NCBI RefSeq assembly: GCF_034702125.1
Contig: NC_085868.1
Span: 43,605,616 to 43,669,615 of the forward strand
Length of the DNA stretch: 64,000 bases
Direction of reading: 5' to 3'
Source: Engraulis encrasicolus
Lineage: Eukaryota > Chordata > Actinopteri > Clupeiformes > Engraulidae
Shown: one piece after another, positions 12,388 to 23,748 of the stretch
Layout of the letters: each line of letters starts with the position of its first letter
Position numbering within the stretch: the stretch's first letter is position 1
The notes under the pieces: model-generated
What the model saw: only the letters and a program-made list of their open reading frames with translations
The model's database searches: none
Told to the model about the DNA's origin: nothing
Translations under genes and position numbers: made by a program

Positions 12388-12634
12388 CACGGCCGTAACG
12401 TATACCCCCGCAGCCCCGGGGGGCCCTGCTCGGGTGGGGGCCCCTGGCTGGGGGGGAGTAGTTCCGAAGACATTTAAGGCGGGCCCCCCCCTCACGCGAG
12501 ACAGGGCCATATCTGTGTCGTCAACACTGAGCTGATGGACGCTGCGTGTGAATCAACGCTGGGGGTTTGCGTGGTTGGGGGGGCCCACTCTAGTATCTTG
12601 CAGGGGGGCCCCAGGTGTTTGTGTTACGCCACTG
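12388..12634. mobile_element. hAT-type MITE, 8-bp TSD
   Basis: GC-rich 247-bp element with ends CACGGCCGTAAC and GTTACGCCACTG, flanked by a perfect 8-bp duplication TGAAGGGC (12380-12387 and 12635-12642). It contains several GGGGGGCCC blocks. No transposase. Confidence 0.85.
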
Positions 12635-12642
12635 TGAAGGGC

Positions 12643-13790
12643 CCTGCCCCTCTACTCCTTACTACAGCATCCCTGCCTGTGCCTGTGCTGTGTGTTTATG
12701 GGGGCTGACTGCAGAGGGAGGGAGGACGGCAGCTTTGTGAAGCGTGTGGCACAGGGAACCTCTCTCGGTGCCTTGCTGGTACTGCAAGCAGGTCTCATCT
12801 CATCTGTGTGTGCCAAAGCACAAAAATCATTACAGTTGTTTCAGCTACAGACACCCATGCTTTCCTTTCATCCTGAGAGTGATGCTGTTGTAACATAGAG
12901 TTAGATATATTATGGTGACATTTGGCTCAGTGCAGGGGCTTGGAGTATATCCAAAGCCAGTAGTGTATTTTTTTTCAGATTTTTTTTCTTCCTGTTTTGG
13001 TGTTAGGTATGGGGGCATAGGGGCATAGCCATATAGAGTAATGCTTATTGCACAAAGGATACTAACAGCAAGTCTCTTTTCCTCCAAGATGGCCTGTGAC
13101 ATAGCATATAGCTTGACCACCATATGTTTATGTGTTTCCCACGCGTAAAATGGAATGTTGGGGTGGACTGGCAGCCTCATAACTCACTGTGCCTTGACTT
13201 CCTTTGCCCTCCAGTCACCAGACAAATGGAGGGCACACATCATCCTGCCATCCCTGGCATCTCCCGTGGAACTCAAGGAGTTCTGTGTTGCCCTTAGCAA
13301 CAACACCCCCTCCCCCACTCTCCTCTTTATTGGGTACAGTCATGAGGAGCGAAGAGTGGGAGAAAATAGGTCACACAGTTTGGGTGTTTTTTTTCTCACA
13401 TATGATGTAATAGGTGTGTGAAATATTTTGAGTGATAGATGCGTATAATTTCTGTCCTTATTTTAACTGTTAAAAATGTCCATACATTATATTTGTATTG
13501 GATAAAATAGTCGATATCTGCTCCATGTATTTCATCAAGAGGTTAGTGAATCATTTTATTTTTCCATGCACTGAATAATATTATAATATTATTAACAACA
13601 AAAACAACAACAACAATAAATTCAGTGTTGACATCAGCTTGACATCAAAACGTTGTATTCATCACATCTGATCCATTTTGTGCTGACAGAACCGATTATG
13701 TCTTGAAGTCCTTACTAATGATACAGTGCAGGGCACGGCAGTGCATGCTGATGACGGGGTGATGCCAAAATCATTCATATTTTCATCTAT
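12643..13790. other. No confirmed gene; one weak exon candidate
   Basis: Contains an 88-codon open frame (13155-13421) with a CCCTCCAG acceptor-like site just before 13216. It has no recognised domain and is not annotated as a gene. The rest is AT-rich, with no repeat pair seen. Confidence 0.4.
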
Positions 13791-13794
13791 TTAA

Positions 13795-15797
13795 AGGTGC
13801 CCTATTATGCTATTTAGAATAACTTTCATTGTTAATATTTTGCTTTACTGTGGTTAGTGGAGTTAATTTTGAATGATCACTTGTTTTCATGTCCATTATT
13901 TTTTATCATTGTGTACATGCACCCTACGCCGCCTGTTTGAAACGCGTGGAAGTGCAGAATGTTACACCCTTCAACATTCTGAAATCTCGACGCAGCATGG
14001 AGCGTTTCATCAAGCATTCTATTACTAATATTACGTCAGCAGCACAACTGTTTTTGACCTGGAATCCAACCCTGTAGCCTATGTCTAAAGTTGACAGCCA
14101 AATAGTTCACCCAATGTCCACAATTAATCTGAAAAGGACGCATCATAAGTCCCACGTTGTTATTTGTGCACCTTGCTGTGTCATTTGCTAAAACCCAGTC
14201 CCTATCCAATGCGATTCTTCCGTGCATGGGCTTCAGTTTGATTTCAAAATCGCTTGGGACAATTAGGCTGCCATTAATCTGAGAAAGAGTTGAAAGCAGG
14301 GCTGTAGTACTCGAGTCCGGACTCGGCCCGAGTCCGGTCTCAGGTCCGTTTTTTTTTTAATGGACTTGGACTTGTCTCGGACTCGGTATTGTTTGGACTT
14401 GGACTTGTCTTGGACTCGGACAATGGTCTTTCCAAATTAGGCTTTTAGACTCGCCGGGTCTGTCATTAAGTTTTGTTTAGAACACTGGCCATCATAGATT
14501 GTAAAGTGGAGCTTGAAATCCAATAACAAACAAGTTTTGTCTTCACATCCATGCCATATAGGTTATCTTCTAAGGTTCACACTATTGACATTCATCCTTT
14601 TCATTGTCAAACACTGACCGACATGTGACTCGGACTTGACTTGGACTCGAATCTTTTTGGACTCGGTCTTTTCTCGGACTCGAACCTCTTTGGACTCGGA
14701 CTTGTCTCGGACTTGACTAATACTGGTCTTGGACTTGTCTTGGACTCTACAAAGGTGGACTTGACTACAGCCCTGGTTGAAAGTGCTGGGTACAGGCTAT
14801 TGCTTCCGATTTGAGGTTTCATGAAATAATACGCATATTGCATATGATGCGTAATAACGCGATTGTGACCATATTTAAAAAAAAAAAAAAAAAAACTAAT
14901 AGCCATCTGCGCTGTCTTGTTTATTTCTGATATCCTGCGCTGAAGAATCTTTATCTCAAACATTATTAACGCAACAGTAGGGGCCTGATTGGTTAACCCG
15001 CTGTCTAGCCTTGCATAGCCTACTGTAGCCCTAAAGTTGAAGTTATCAGCCAAGTTTACTGCTCGCAAACAGACAAGTGTCGCGCTGGTCTAGGTGGGAG
15101 AAGTCTAGATCTGCTGTTGACAGGTGGAAATTTGAAGACACAAAGAATGTTCTGGGATTGAAATCAGATCACATTCCCTTGTTAATGACAAGTTAACCTT
15201 CTCAAAATAGGCTTTCCAATAAGCTAATCATCTGCAATTGCTGTACACAGTTCAAAGGATAGGCCTATTTATTCAGCGAAGTTGTGGACATTTTCTTCGC
15301 TCCCGCGGCAGCCCCCATCTGGCTGTCAAAGACGCAGTCCGAAATTGAAAGAGTGCGCCCAGTAAGACAAGGGCACGACTTGTCGGACTCAAACCTATCA
15401 ATTCAACGTCTGTCAGTGATATCAGACACCCTATTTGTGATATGAACTCCGTGTTCAAATTCGTCCTGTGGTCTATTTGCAAGCCAGCCTGACTAGGCTA
15501 CTGAGCGCACGCGTTGTTGGCTTTTAAAAATGAGTTTCTGTTTGCTCGTTGTCTGTAGGCCTAATGCACAATGGTGATAGGCTATGCTTCATAAAAATAC
15601 ATTTCAAGGTATTTTCAGGTGCATGGTTTCATTTTAGTAACTGCATTTCTATTTAGTCCCCGGCAGAAATGATGCGCCCACTGGATTGGAAGCGCAATGG
15701 GCAGTCCTCGATGGATTTCACCAAACTTTTACATACAACAGATGCTGTGTAACCCAATAAATGGGTAGTGGACATGAAAAAGCATAATAGGACCCCT
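13795..15797. mobile_element. TTAA-flanked DNA transposon, interrupted by a hAT
   Basis: Ends AGGTGCCCTATTATGCTATT and AAGCATAATAGGACCCCT form terminal inverted repeats, flanked by TTAA on both sides (13791-13794 and 15798-15801). Without the nested hAT (14297-14783) the element is about 1.5 kb. A TTAA duplication fits piggyBac or Kolobok. No transposase reading frame is visible, so it is non-autonomous or decayed. Confidence 0.8.
14297..14775. mobile_element. hAT-type MITE, 8-bp TSD, nested
   Basis: 479-bp element with ends CAGGGCTGTAGTACTCGAGT and GGACTTGACTACAGCCCTG, and a perfect 8-bp duplication GTTGAAAG (14289-14296 and 14776-14783). Both arms carry many GGACTCGGACTTG-type short repeats in inverted orientation. 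It lies inside the older TTAA element. Confidence 0.9.
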
Positions 15798-15801
15798 TTA
15801 A

Positions 15802-16445
15802 GTAATTGTTAATTTTGGATACTTCTAAAGAGCAACAAGAATAGGTTTGCATCAAAGAAACTAGAATGCTTGGGAATCAGAGACATCCAGAGATATTACA
15901 TCACAGCTATAATTGCAGACATTGTCTTAATCAAACAGTATTATCAAGGTCCTTTTTATTTGCCGTAACCGACCTCCCAATAATTAAATGTATTTAAAAC
16001 GCGTTGAAGCCAAAGCGCCTCAATTATTAACCAACTTCTAGTTATTTCTCTAAACTAAATCACCCCACTTACATAATGTTAGGAGACATGGATATAAGGT
16101 TTACAATTAATATCAAAGGCTGTGTATTTCTTAATGAAGGTGTAGAAGGGCTTCTCTAATAAAATAGTCCTTCGAACAGACTTTCAGATGTTTCACTCAT
16201 GGTTGACGCTTTCAACATCAATCGAACATATTAACATTTGTATCCATTCTTATAAATTATTAGCCAACATTTTTTGTATATTTGGAAGTTTCTCAGTCAT
16301 CCTCATTCAAACTCACATACGTACATGACCTTCCTTGTATTATATTTCAGAAAAGTATCAAAGACAGGAAAGAGACACACCCCCCCCCCCCCCATCCCAC
16401 CATTGACCCACATACATACATAGAATACATAAGTACTTGAGATGG
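15802..16445. other. No gene seen
   Basis: AT-rich sequence with a poly-C run at about 16379-16394. No coding or repeat structure recognised. Confidence 0.5.
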
Positions 16446-16822
16446 ACTTCCCTGTCCGCTTTTTGGCCCGGTTTTGCCACGATTTGTCAGTTAAACAGAT
16501 TTTTAGGAATTGAGACGTTTTTTTTTGTTCTATTGGAGTTCAATCGTGAGTCTCACATCGTGTAGTGTACATGGGGTAACGAGAAGATACTTTACCTCAC
16601 GACCAGGTTGCAAGCAGCAATTGTTTGGTTGCAAGAAAATCCAAACAGTTTGAAAGTCTTGTCGCCCCACGTGAATGAATCGCAAAGCTGAAGCAGTGCT
16701 CAGACCCGATACTATGGTTTCAAATTACCCATGCACAAATCCCAAGGGCAGAGCGATATGCACAAATCCCAAGGGCAGAGCGATTCGCCCTTCAGCGCAT
16801 CCTCAGTTTCACCTCAGCAAGA
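16446..16822 (+). mobile_element. Decayed relative of the Harbinger-type MITE
   Basis: Follows the first 330 bp of the element at 43258-43796 (shared GTGAGTCTCACATCGTG, GTGTACATGGGGTAACGA and GCAAGAAAATC blocks) but lacks its right end and target duplication. A 27-bp exact tandem duplication lies within it. Confidence 0.65.
16731..16784 (+). repeat. Exact 27-bp tandem duplication
   Basis: ATGCACAAATCCCAAGGGCA plus seven more bases (16731-16757) is repeated without change at 16758-16784. Confidence 0.95.
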
Positions 16823-16897
16823 CGGAATCCCCATCATCTGAGGAGAGCTAAATTGTTCCCTGTCATGGTATTGTTGCAGAGAAATGCACCACATACG

Positions 16898-17192
16898 GGG
16901 TGCATCCCAATATGTGACCTTGCCTCCTCCACTTGCCTCCTCCACTTGCTTCCCGTCATGATGACATCACTGACAACAGCATTATATTTCAATATCTTGC
17001 AAAAGCTCAATTGTAAAATCTTTTTCTCGTGTGCAATTGTTATGGTGAATGAAAAACAGTCCCTCAAAAGTTGTTGTGGCTAGGCTGACAGCTGGGAAAC
17101 TTTACCGTTTTCTCCACGGAGGAGGGGCCAGGAGGCGGGACGAGGAGACAAGCACAAGTGGAGGAGGCAAGGACACATATTGGGATGCACCC
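16898..17192. mobile_element. 295-bp inverted-repeat MITE
   Basis: About 38-bp terminal inverted repeats beginning GGGTGCATCCCAATATGTG and containing TTGCCTCCTCCACTTG. The left arm carries an extra direct CTTGCCTCCTCCA repeat. No convincing target duplication is visible, so the superfamily is open. Confidence 0.8.
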
Positions 17193-17665
17193 AGGAAGTC
17201 TGACAGGCGGATAAAGATGTGTCCATCTATGCACTGCTGCCTTGTGGACACAGGAGGGAATAACAATTGAAAGAAAGCGTTTCAGCCGGACAGACTGATG
17301 GCAGACATACCCTCTTATAGAGATGCTAGGACGTATTTAATAACTACCGCGGACACCAATCTATCCTCCTGAACCCCTGTCACTCACTGATACTGTGCCA
17401 AAATAAGTAGGCTATACTTGTTGCAGTCTTTTAAGGGACAAAACACATCTCCCAAATGAGCATGCACTAAATAAATTGATAATTTGGACATCAGGGCCTT
17501 GTTAACTTGTTTCTCTCCTTTGAAATTTGCATCAATTATTTCACAGACACAATGAAATAAGAGATTAAGGTTTAGCAGAAGCTAAATTAAAATGTTCAGG
17601 AGTTCTGGATTGATGTTGCCAAGCAACCATTGATTTGAGTTCTAACCCTGCACAAGTGTGCGCGC
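17193..17665. other. No gene seen
   Basis: No coding or repeat structure recognised. Confidence 0.5.
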
Positions 17666-17829
<164 letters not shown>

Positions 17830-18093
17830 TGCAGTGTGGAACTCTACTGACAATAACATAAATTAATTGTCAGCCCAATTAAATCACCACCTCTCCTTGG
17901 AGACACAGCCAGGCAAGTACAGTATAACTGATATCATTTTGATAACTATTTCATATCACTCACTCATCATTGCTTGTTTCACTGCTTGTATCTCAGTAAA
18001 TCTTCAGTCATGTTCTATTTAGAATAGCAAGTTCCAGTGACACTGGGACAATTTCATGTTCATTTAGCCTATGAATGCCATGATGCATGTGCA

Positions 18094-18383
18094 CAGAGGC
18101 AGACTTTGCATTAGGCAAACCTATGCAATTGCCTAGGTCAAATCTGCCCTCCATAGGGGCCCCCCAACTGTCACACCAGTCGCGATAAAAACACAAAAAG
18201 CTAGGCCTGATCTTAATTCGTCACTTATGTAAAGTTGTGTAGTAAGACATGAATCCAAGACAAAACACTGAAAAACGACCTCGCTCCTTCCATGCCAATT
18301 GGTGACGTGTTTCAACAATGACTTTTGAGGGCCCCATGTTCATATTTCACCCTAGGACCTCAAAATGTCTAGATCCGCCCCTG
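18094..18383. mobile_element. Decayed hAT-type element
   Basis: Begins CAGAGGCAGACTTTGCATTAGG and ends ATCCGCCCCTG. The left 150 bp matches the left part of the element at 25977-26492 (ATTAGGCAAA, CTGTCACACCAGT, CTTGATCTTAAT-like words). No 8-bp duplication is left. Confidence 0.6.
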
Positions 18384-18555
18384 ATGGTTTAGACCAGTGG
18401 TTCTCAAACTTTTTGTGTGAAGTGCCACCTGAGAAAATATTGAGCTCTCTGAGTACCACCTTGACAACCAACATTAGAATATCGCAGTAAACGCCTTCCA
18501 TATTCACTTTTGCCAGTCAGGTTCATAATGGCATCAAGAGCTACGGTCACATTTA

Positions 18556-19726
18556 GTGCAAGTTTGTTTTAAAAAAAATCAGTACTGTGCAGCACTTTTC
18601 ATTGACCTTTCCAAGGCGTTCGACACTGTGGACCACACAGTTCTCAGAGAGAGGCTTTCCAGCTTTGGTCTCTCAGATCATGTTGTTTCTTGGTTCACAA
18701 ATTATTTAAGTGGTAGGTCCCAGTGTATCAAACACGATGACTTGTACTCAGAATTTGTCAGTGTCCACAAGGGGGTGCCACAAGGATCGGTTTTAGGTCC
18801 CCTTTTATTTATCATGTACATAAATGATGTAGGTCGGAATGTGTCTGATGCGAACATGCATTTTTATGCTGATGACACAATAATTTACTGCTTCGGGCCA
18901 TCCGCCGTTAATGCTATTGAATCACTGCAGAAGGCTTTTGATGTGATCCAACAGACAGACATTTTTACAGTTAAAATTGCTTCTTAATGCTGATAAGACT
19001 AAGCAAATGTTGTTCTCAAAGCCAAGGAAAGTACCGTCCATCATCCCCTCAGTATTCACCCGGGAGAGAAATGAAATTGAGGTGGTACATCTATATAAAT
19101 ATCTTGGTATTTTGCTTGATGACACTTTGATGTTCAAAGCCCACATTGAAAATCTTGCGAGGAAACTTAAACTAAAGTTAGGTTTTTTATTTAGAAATAA
19201 AATTTGTTTTTCCTTTCATGTTAAGAAGCGCCTTGTCTCTGCAACGTTTGTATCCATTTTAGACTATGCAGACCTGCTGTACATGAATGCTTCATCCCAA
19301 TGTCTGAGTAAGATTGACTCTGTGTATCATGGTGCCCTGAGGTTCATTACTAACTGTAGGGCCCAAACTCATCACTGTGAACTCTATGCCAGAGTTAAAT
19401 GGTCTTCACTGACTACCAGGAGACTTACTCACTGGTATACATTTATTTACAAGGCAATACTCGGACTACTGCCACCTTACATCTGCAGCCTAATCACAGT
19501 GAGGAATATTGAGTCTTATGGTCTGCGCTCTAAAGGCCATTTGTTACTCTCTGTCCCTTGCTTCCGCACAAAACTGGGGAAGAGGGCATTTGTGTTTTCA
19601 GCCCCTACCTCATGGAACAATCTACAAAAGGACTTGAAACTAACAGATCTGATTCCATTGAACGATTTTAATTCCAAGATGAGATCACTTGAGACAGAGT
19701 CTATTGTCTGTAACTGTTTCAATTGA
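18556..19726 (+). pseudogene. LINE reverse transcriptase remnant (L2-like)
   Basis: 5'-truncated LINE ORF2. The first frame (18556 to about 18960) carries reverse transcriptase palm motifs: FIDLSKAFDTVDH, GVPQGSVLGPLLF with a following YIND, and the catalytic YADDT. A +1 frameshift near 18958 moves the frame; the second part (18977-19726) covers the RT thumb and C-terminal region, ending at a stop after CNCFN. The endonuclease domain is absent and no initiating methionine is expected, so this is a dead-on-arrival copy. The motif set and the TTAAATAAA-type tail fit the L2/CR1 group of fish LINEs; exact family is inference. It lies within a hAT element and must be younger than it. Confidence 0.85.
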
Positions 19727-19893
19727 CATGTTATTTTACTTGATTTGTTATTTTAATGCAACTGTGTAATTTTAATTTTGTAACTTGAGCCGCCACTTGG
19801 CCAGGACACCCTTGTAAAAGAGGTTCTTAATCTCAACGGGTTTATTTTTCCTGGTTAAATAAAGGTTAAATAAAAAATAAAAAATAAAAAATT
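19727..19893 (+). mobile_element. LINE 3' UTR and tail
   Basis: Follows the LINE stop. Contains CCTGGTTAAATAAAGGTTAA and ends in (TAAAAAA)-type repeats at about 19865-19893, as in L2-like fish LINEs that end in short A-rich repeats. No clear target-site duplication was found at the two LINE ends. Confidence 0.75.
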
Positions 19894-20117
19894 TCTTGCT
19901 TGCCTAGTAGGCCTATTATTCTGCATTATGTTTTCAGATTCATACAATTCAATATTACAAAATGTGAGACCAAAGGAGACATTGTTACTGTAACTGCAAC
20001 AACTTGATAAGCCTTCAAATCAATGCACAAAAAATTAATTCTTCCAAGTACCACCAGAGATGTCTCAAGTACCACCAGTGGTACACGTACCACAGTTTGA
20101 GCACCACTGGTGTAGAC

Positions 20118-20499
20118 ATATAATACAAACTTTTGGGTATTATGTGTGTCCTCTCTATTGGACCTCAACAGCTGTGTGTTTTAAGTCCTGGGAAAGCATT
20201 GTGTGTGACCATGGCTGTAGCCAGAAATGAGGTCACCAAAGTCCAAACCTCTGTATTTTTTTCAGAACAAAGAAATATTTATATTCACATTTTTGCCTTT
20301 ACATCTGTTTGGTGTATTGGGGAGAGTGTGGTACCACTGGAACATTCTCTTTTGGCCCCTTCGAAGGGTATGTCCTCTTTAACACAGGACAATAACTTTT
20401 ACTTTTTTATCACGGGGGCTGTTGACTGTGAGCTGCATTTAGCATATAGTACACCCTTCTGAGCTACTTGTGAGTTTAGCGCAGAAAATGGAAGCTCGT
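20118..20499. other. No gene seen
   Basis: A 109-codon frame (20133-20462) has no recognisable domain or repeat relation and is treated as chance. Confidence 0.45.
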
Positions 20500-20612
20500 A
20501 TTAAGTGCCTGTAACCTGTTAGCAACTTGGGTAGTTGCCAATGGGAAATTGCATTGCAAACAACAAAGTAGCTAACATAGTTAGCAACTATGGTTTTGAG
20601 AAATGCATCCCA
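20500..20612 (+). mobile_element. MITE fragment (relative of 35495-35627)
   Basis: Shares GGGAAATTGCATTG, AACAACAAAGTAGCTAACAT and the right end GAAATGCATCCC with the element at 35495-35627. The left end is lost. Confidence 0.7.
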
Positions 20613-20839
20613 AGTTTATGGTAGCAGTACATGTATCAAACAGAGGAGGTGTGAATGTCTGAGTGAGTGATGACAGATGTCTGCATTCATGTCTGTTGCA
20701 TTGTTTCCTCATCAACACGTTTGTCACAATTTTCCAATGTACCGCCTTCATTCTAATATCTGATCAACTCAATTACTTCAAGTGATTTCTCACTTAATGT
20801 TGAACAACAAGACTTGACATTTTGTTTAGAAAAGTATTA

Positions 20840-20993
20840 CTATTATTATTATTATTCATGTCAAAGCATGTCAGTCAAACACGTAACACTGAAGAGAGCG
20901 AGAGCTTCATACGTATTTGTATTCCCAAGCTTTGCAGTACAGCTGTTGAATGATTGAAACACTGAGTCACACATGCTCTCTCTCACACACACA

Positions 20994-21025
<32 letters not shown>

Positions 21026-21080
21026 CATACACACACACACACACACACACGTACGTGTGCGTACGTGCATGCATGCTTGT
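20840..21080 (+). repeat. (TAT)n and alternating CA/CG repeats
   Basis: Short (ATT)n at about 20838-20856. From 20985 a purine-pyrimidine alternation runs as (CACG)n, (CA)n and then ACGTACGTGTGCGTACGTGCATGCATGC to about 21075. Confidence 0.9.
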
Positions 21081-21759
21081 GTGTGCATTTCTGTTTATTT
21101 AGCTTTGGCATGATCAAAACATGAGTCACATGCTCACATGAGTTTACATGCTCAGCTACATAGGCACTGGGGCACACGTTGTCTGCAACACATATTATTG
21201 AGTTGAACTGGCGTTACATCCCATCTCATCCCTCCAACATGGTGCCGTGCAGATAGCGGTCATGGAGTTTGCACAGCTTTACTGATATGGCACACAAATG
21301 ACCTGCAAAAGTGCCCTGGCAAGCCCATAAATCATGTCATGGTGGAAATTAATCACTTTGCAGGGGACACCGGGCTGCTACTACTGTCACCCTGCAGTCA
21401 GTCACACACCCCTCACAGTTCACCGGGCTCACCTGCTACATTCACGTCTGCTTCACCCACTTCCTCATCGTGGAGGAACTGGTTCTTATTGCTGGGGGTG
21501 GGTGACTGACTGGGGGATGGGTGACTGACATGGCAGAAGGGGTGGGGTGTTGGTGGGGTTCTTGACTCTATACAAATCAGAAATTTGTATCATGTATCAT
21601 GTAGCCTATATAGCCTCTATGAATGAGTGATGTATTGTTTTTATTGATCTGTGTATTGTGTTGTCTCTCCTGTGGGCCTTGAGCCTGTAATAAGTTTAGG
21701 CTATATATCAATTTCTCTACTTGTTTTGTTCACAGCAGAAAACAGTCAATAACAGGTCT
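21081..21759. other. No confirmed gene
   Basis: No element recognised. A short open stretch after an acceptor-like TTTGCAG at 21356-21362 is noted among the rejected items. Confidence 0.4.
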
Positions 21760-21960
21760 CAGTGTTTCCCACAGAAATTTCGGAAACTATGGGGGCAACC
21801 GGGATTTTTTTTTTCCGGGGGGGGTCTTTTCACGCGGACCTTTGGGGGGGCTTTGTATTTACGCAGCGTAAATGCAAAACGGCAAAACAATGAGTACAGT
21901 ATGACATTGGCGCATGGAGAAACTATAGGCCTACATTACAGCCATTTATATTTTGAGAAA
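21760..21960 (+). mobile_element. hAT-like left end, truncated
   Basis: Begins CAGTGTTTCCCACAG, a common hAT terminus in fish, followed by G-rich sequence. The matching right terminus was not found, so the boundary at 21960 is arbitrary. Confidence 0.45.
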
Positions 21961-22973
21961 TAAGGCTACATAACATTTTACCCATGACATGTATAATCGT
22001 AGTACATTGTCATTTATATTATAAATAAAATAAAAATGCAGTACAGTGAATCATTTGTGTCATCATTCGTCCCTCATGCAGGGGTCTTCTATGTAATGAA
22101 AAAAATAATAAAACAAAATAGGAGCAGAGATAAGAATTTAAGAGCACTGTGAAATTGTTACCGCATAGACAAAAAGGGTCTAAGAGGGTAGGCTATGCCT
22201 TTTCCCCCCCACACACATAGGCGTACACGTTCAAGCGACTTTGAGAATCATGAAATTATCATTATTATTACATGAGGGGTGCTGGTAACAGGGCCAGTTT
22301 TTTCAAATTCCTCCCATTAAAAGAGCTGAACAACATATTACACATGTATGTCTCCTAACTAATTACTGTCACCTAACTCATTACAACTGTAAAACAAAGC
22401 CTGGGGAGTGTTAATAAACTCATCCCAACTGTCCCTCTGAAGGTTTTTTTTAATTACTCACAAACCCAAGTTAACTACAACAACTTGACTAGGCTTTTGA
22501 TCCCTCTGTCTTTCAAGCAGTTGTGGTGGGCTGTAGGCTACGGGTTGCCTGGTTACTACCAGACCTAATCACAAGTCTCACTTGGATGCTTATTACCCCC
22601 TTTCATTATCAAAACTGTTCACCTCATCAACGAAAGAAATGTCAGAAGCAGGGAGGGTATGGCGTAGTTAATCGACAGAGTGAAGGCCATGTTCGTATGA
22701 TCGCATGTTTGCAGACTCAGCAGATTTGGACACAGCACATGGGACTTTCTTGCCTTTTCTTGAAGCTGACCTCACACAGTTTCATACAGTTTCGAGATGT
22801 TTGGCAAATAGGCCTGAGGTGAAAATAAGGAATTGTCTCTTTGATGCTGAAAGAAAGGTTGATAGGTCAAGAATGTTGTAATACGTGCTGTATGGGCAAA
22901 TGGGCAAGATGGAAGGACTCAAATGATTGAAAAATGAACAACTTCACGTACACATGACAAATGCACATACATG
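21961..22973. other. No gene seen
   Basis: No coding or repeat structure recognised. A 99-codon frame (22523-22822) has no recognisable domain. Confidence 0.5.
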
Positions 22974-23220
<247 letters not shown>

Positions 23221-23224
<4 letters not shown>

Positions 23225-23648
23225 GTGCCTAACAAAACTTGAACCCCAAAGTAAAAGCTAAACAAAAAATGGAATGCAGGATTTTGTTGTTATTTTATTG
23301 CAGTTCATTTAAATTCAGGTAGTGTGGTAATTTACTGGATTCTTGACAGTGTCCCCTGTGCAATGGTTTAAAAACCTGTCCGTAGTCTAACCCACTGGAC
23401 TTTTACCAGAACAAAATTGCACTCTGCCACAAGTGTACCAGAGTGCCCAGAATGTCGAATTAAAAATAATATATTCTGGTCTGCTCACATTCAGGTTACA
23501 ATGTGAAGAGCATGGCTACTACTCTGACAAGTTATGAATCTGGTGACTCACATAAATTTGGATATTTTGGAGGTGACTACCACCCACACGGCAATGATGA
23601 GTGGTGTCGGGAGCAATAAGTCCTTGAGTCATGAACCATGGGAAGGGA
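23221..23648. other. No gene seen
   Basis: No coding or repeat structure recognised. Confidence 0.5.
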
Positions 23649-23666
23649 GAGAGAGAGAGAGAGAGA

Positions 23667-23746
<80 letters not shown>
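23649..23746 (+). repeat. (GA)n with two GAATTGA interruptions
   Basis: Three GA tracts separated by GAATTGA. The identical interruptions suggest duplication within the array. Confidence 0.97.

Positions 23747-23748
<2 letters not shown>

Larger units (their letters stand above)
18395..20109. mobile_element. hAT-type element split by a LINE
   Basis: Ends CAGTGGTTCTCAAACT and AGTTTGAGCACCACTG, flanked by an 8-bp duplication with one mismatch (GTTTAGAC at 18387-18394, GTGTAGAC at 20110-20117). Repeated AAGTACCACCAG words occur near both ends. About 1.3 kb of its length is the inserted LINE. Confidence 0.8.

Noticed and set aside
20133..20462. 109-codon frame
   Set aside because: No domain, no repeat relation and ordinary composition; expected by chance in 64 kb.
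21334..21528. Possible exon after TTTGCAG at 21362
   Set aside because: The open stretch is short, differs by frame, and matches no recognised family; no donor pairs with it convincingly.
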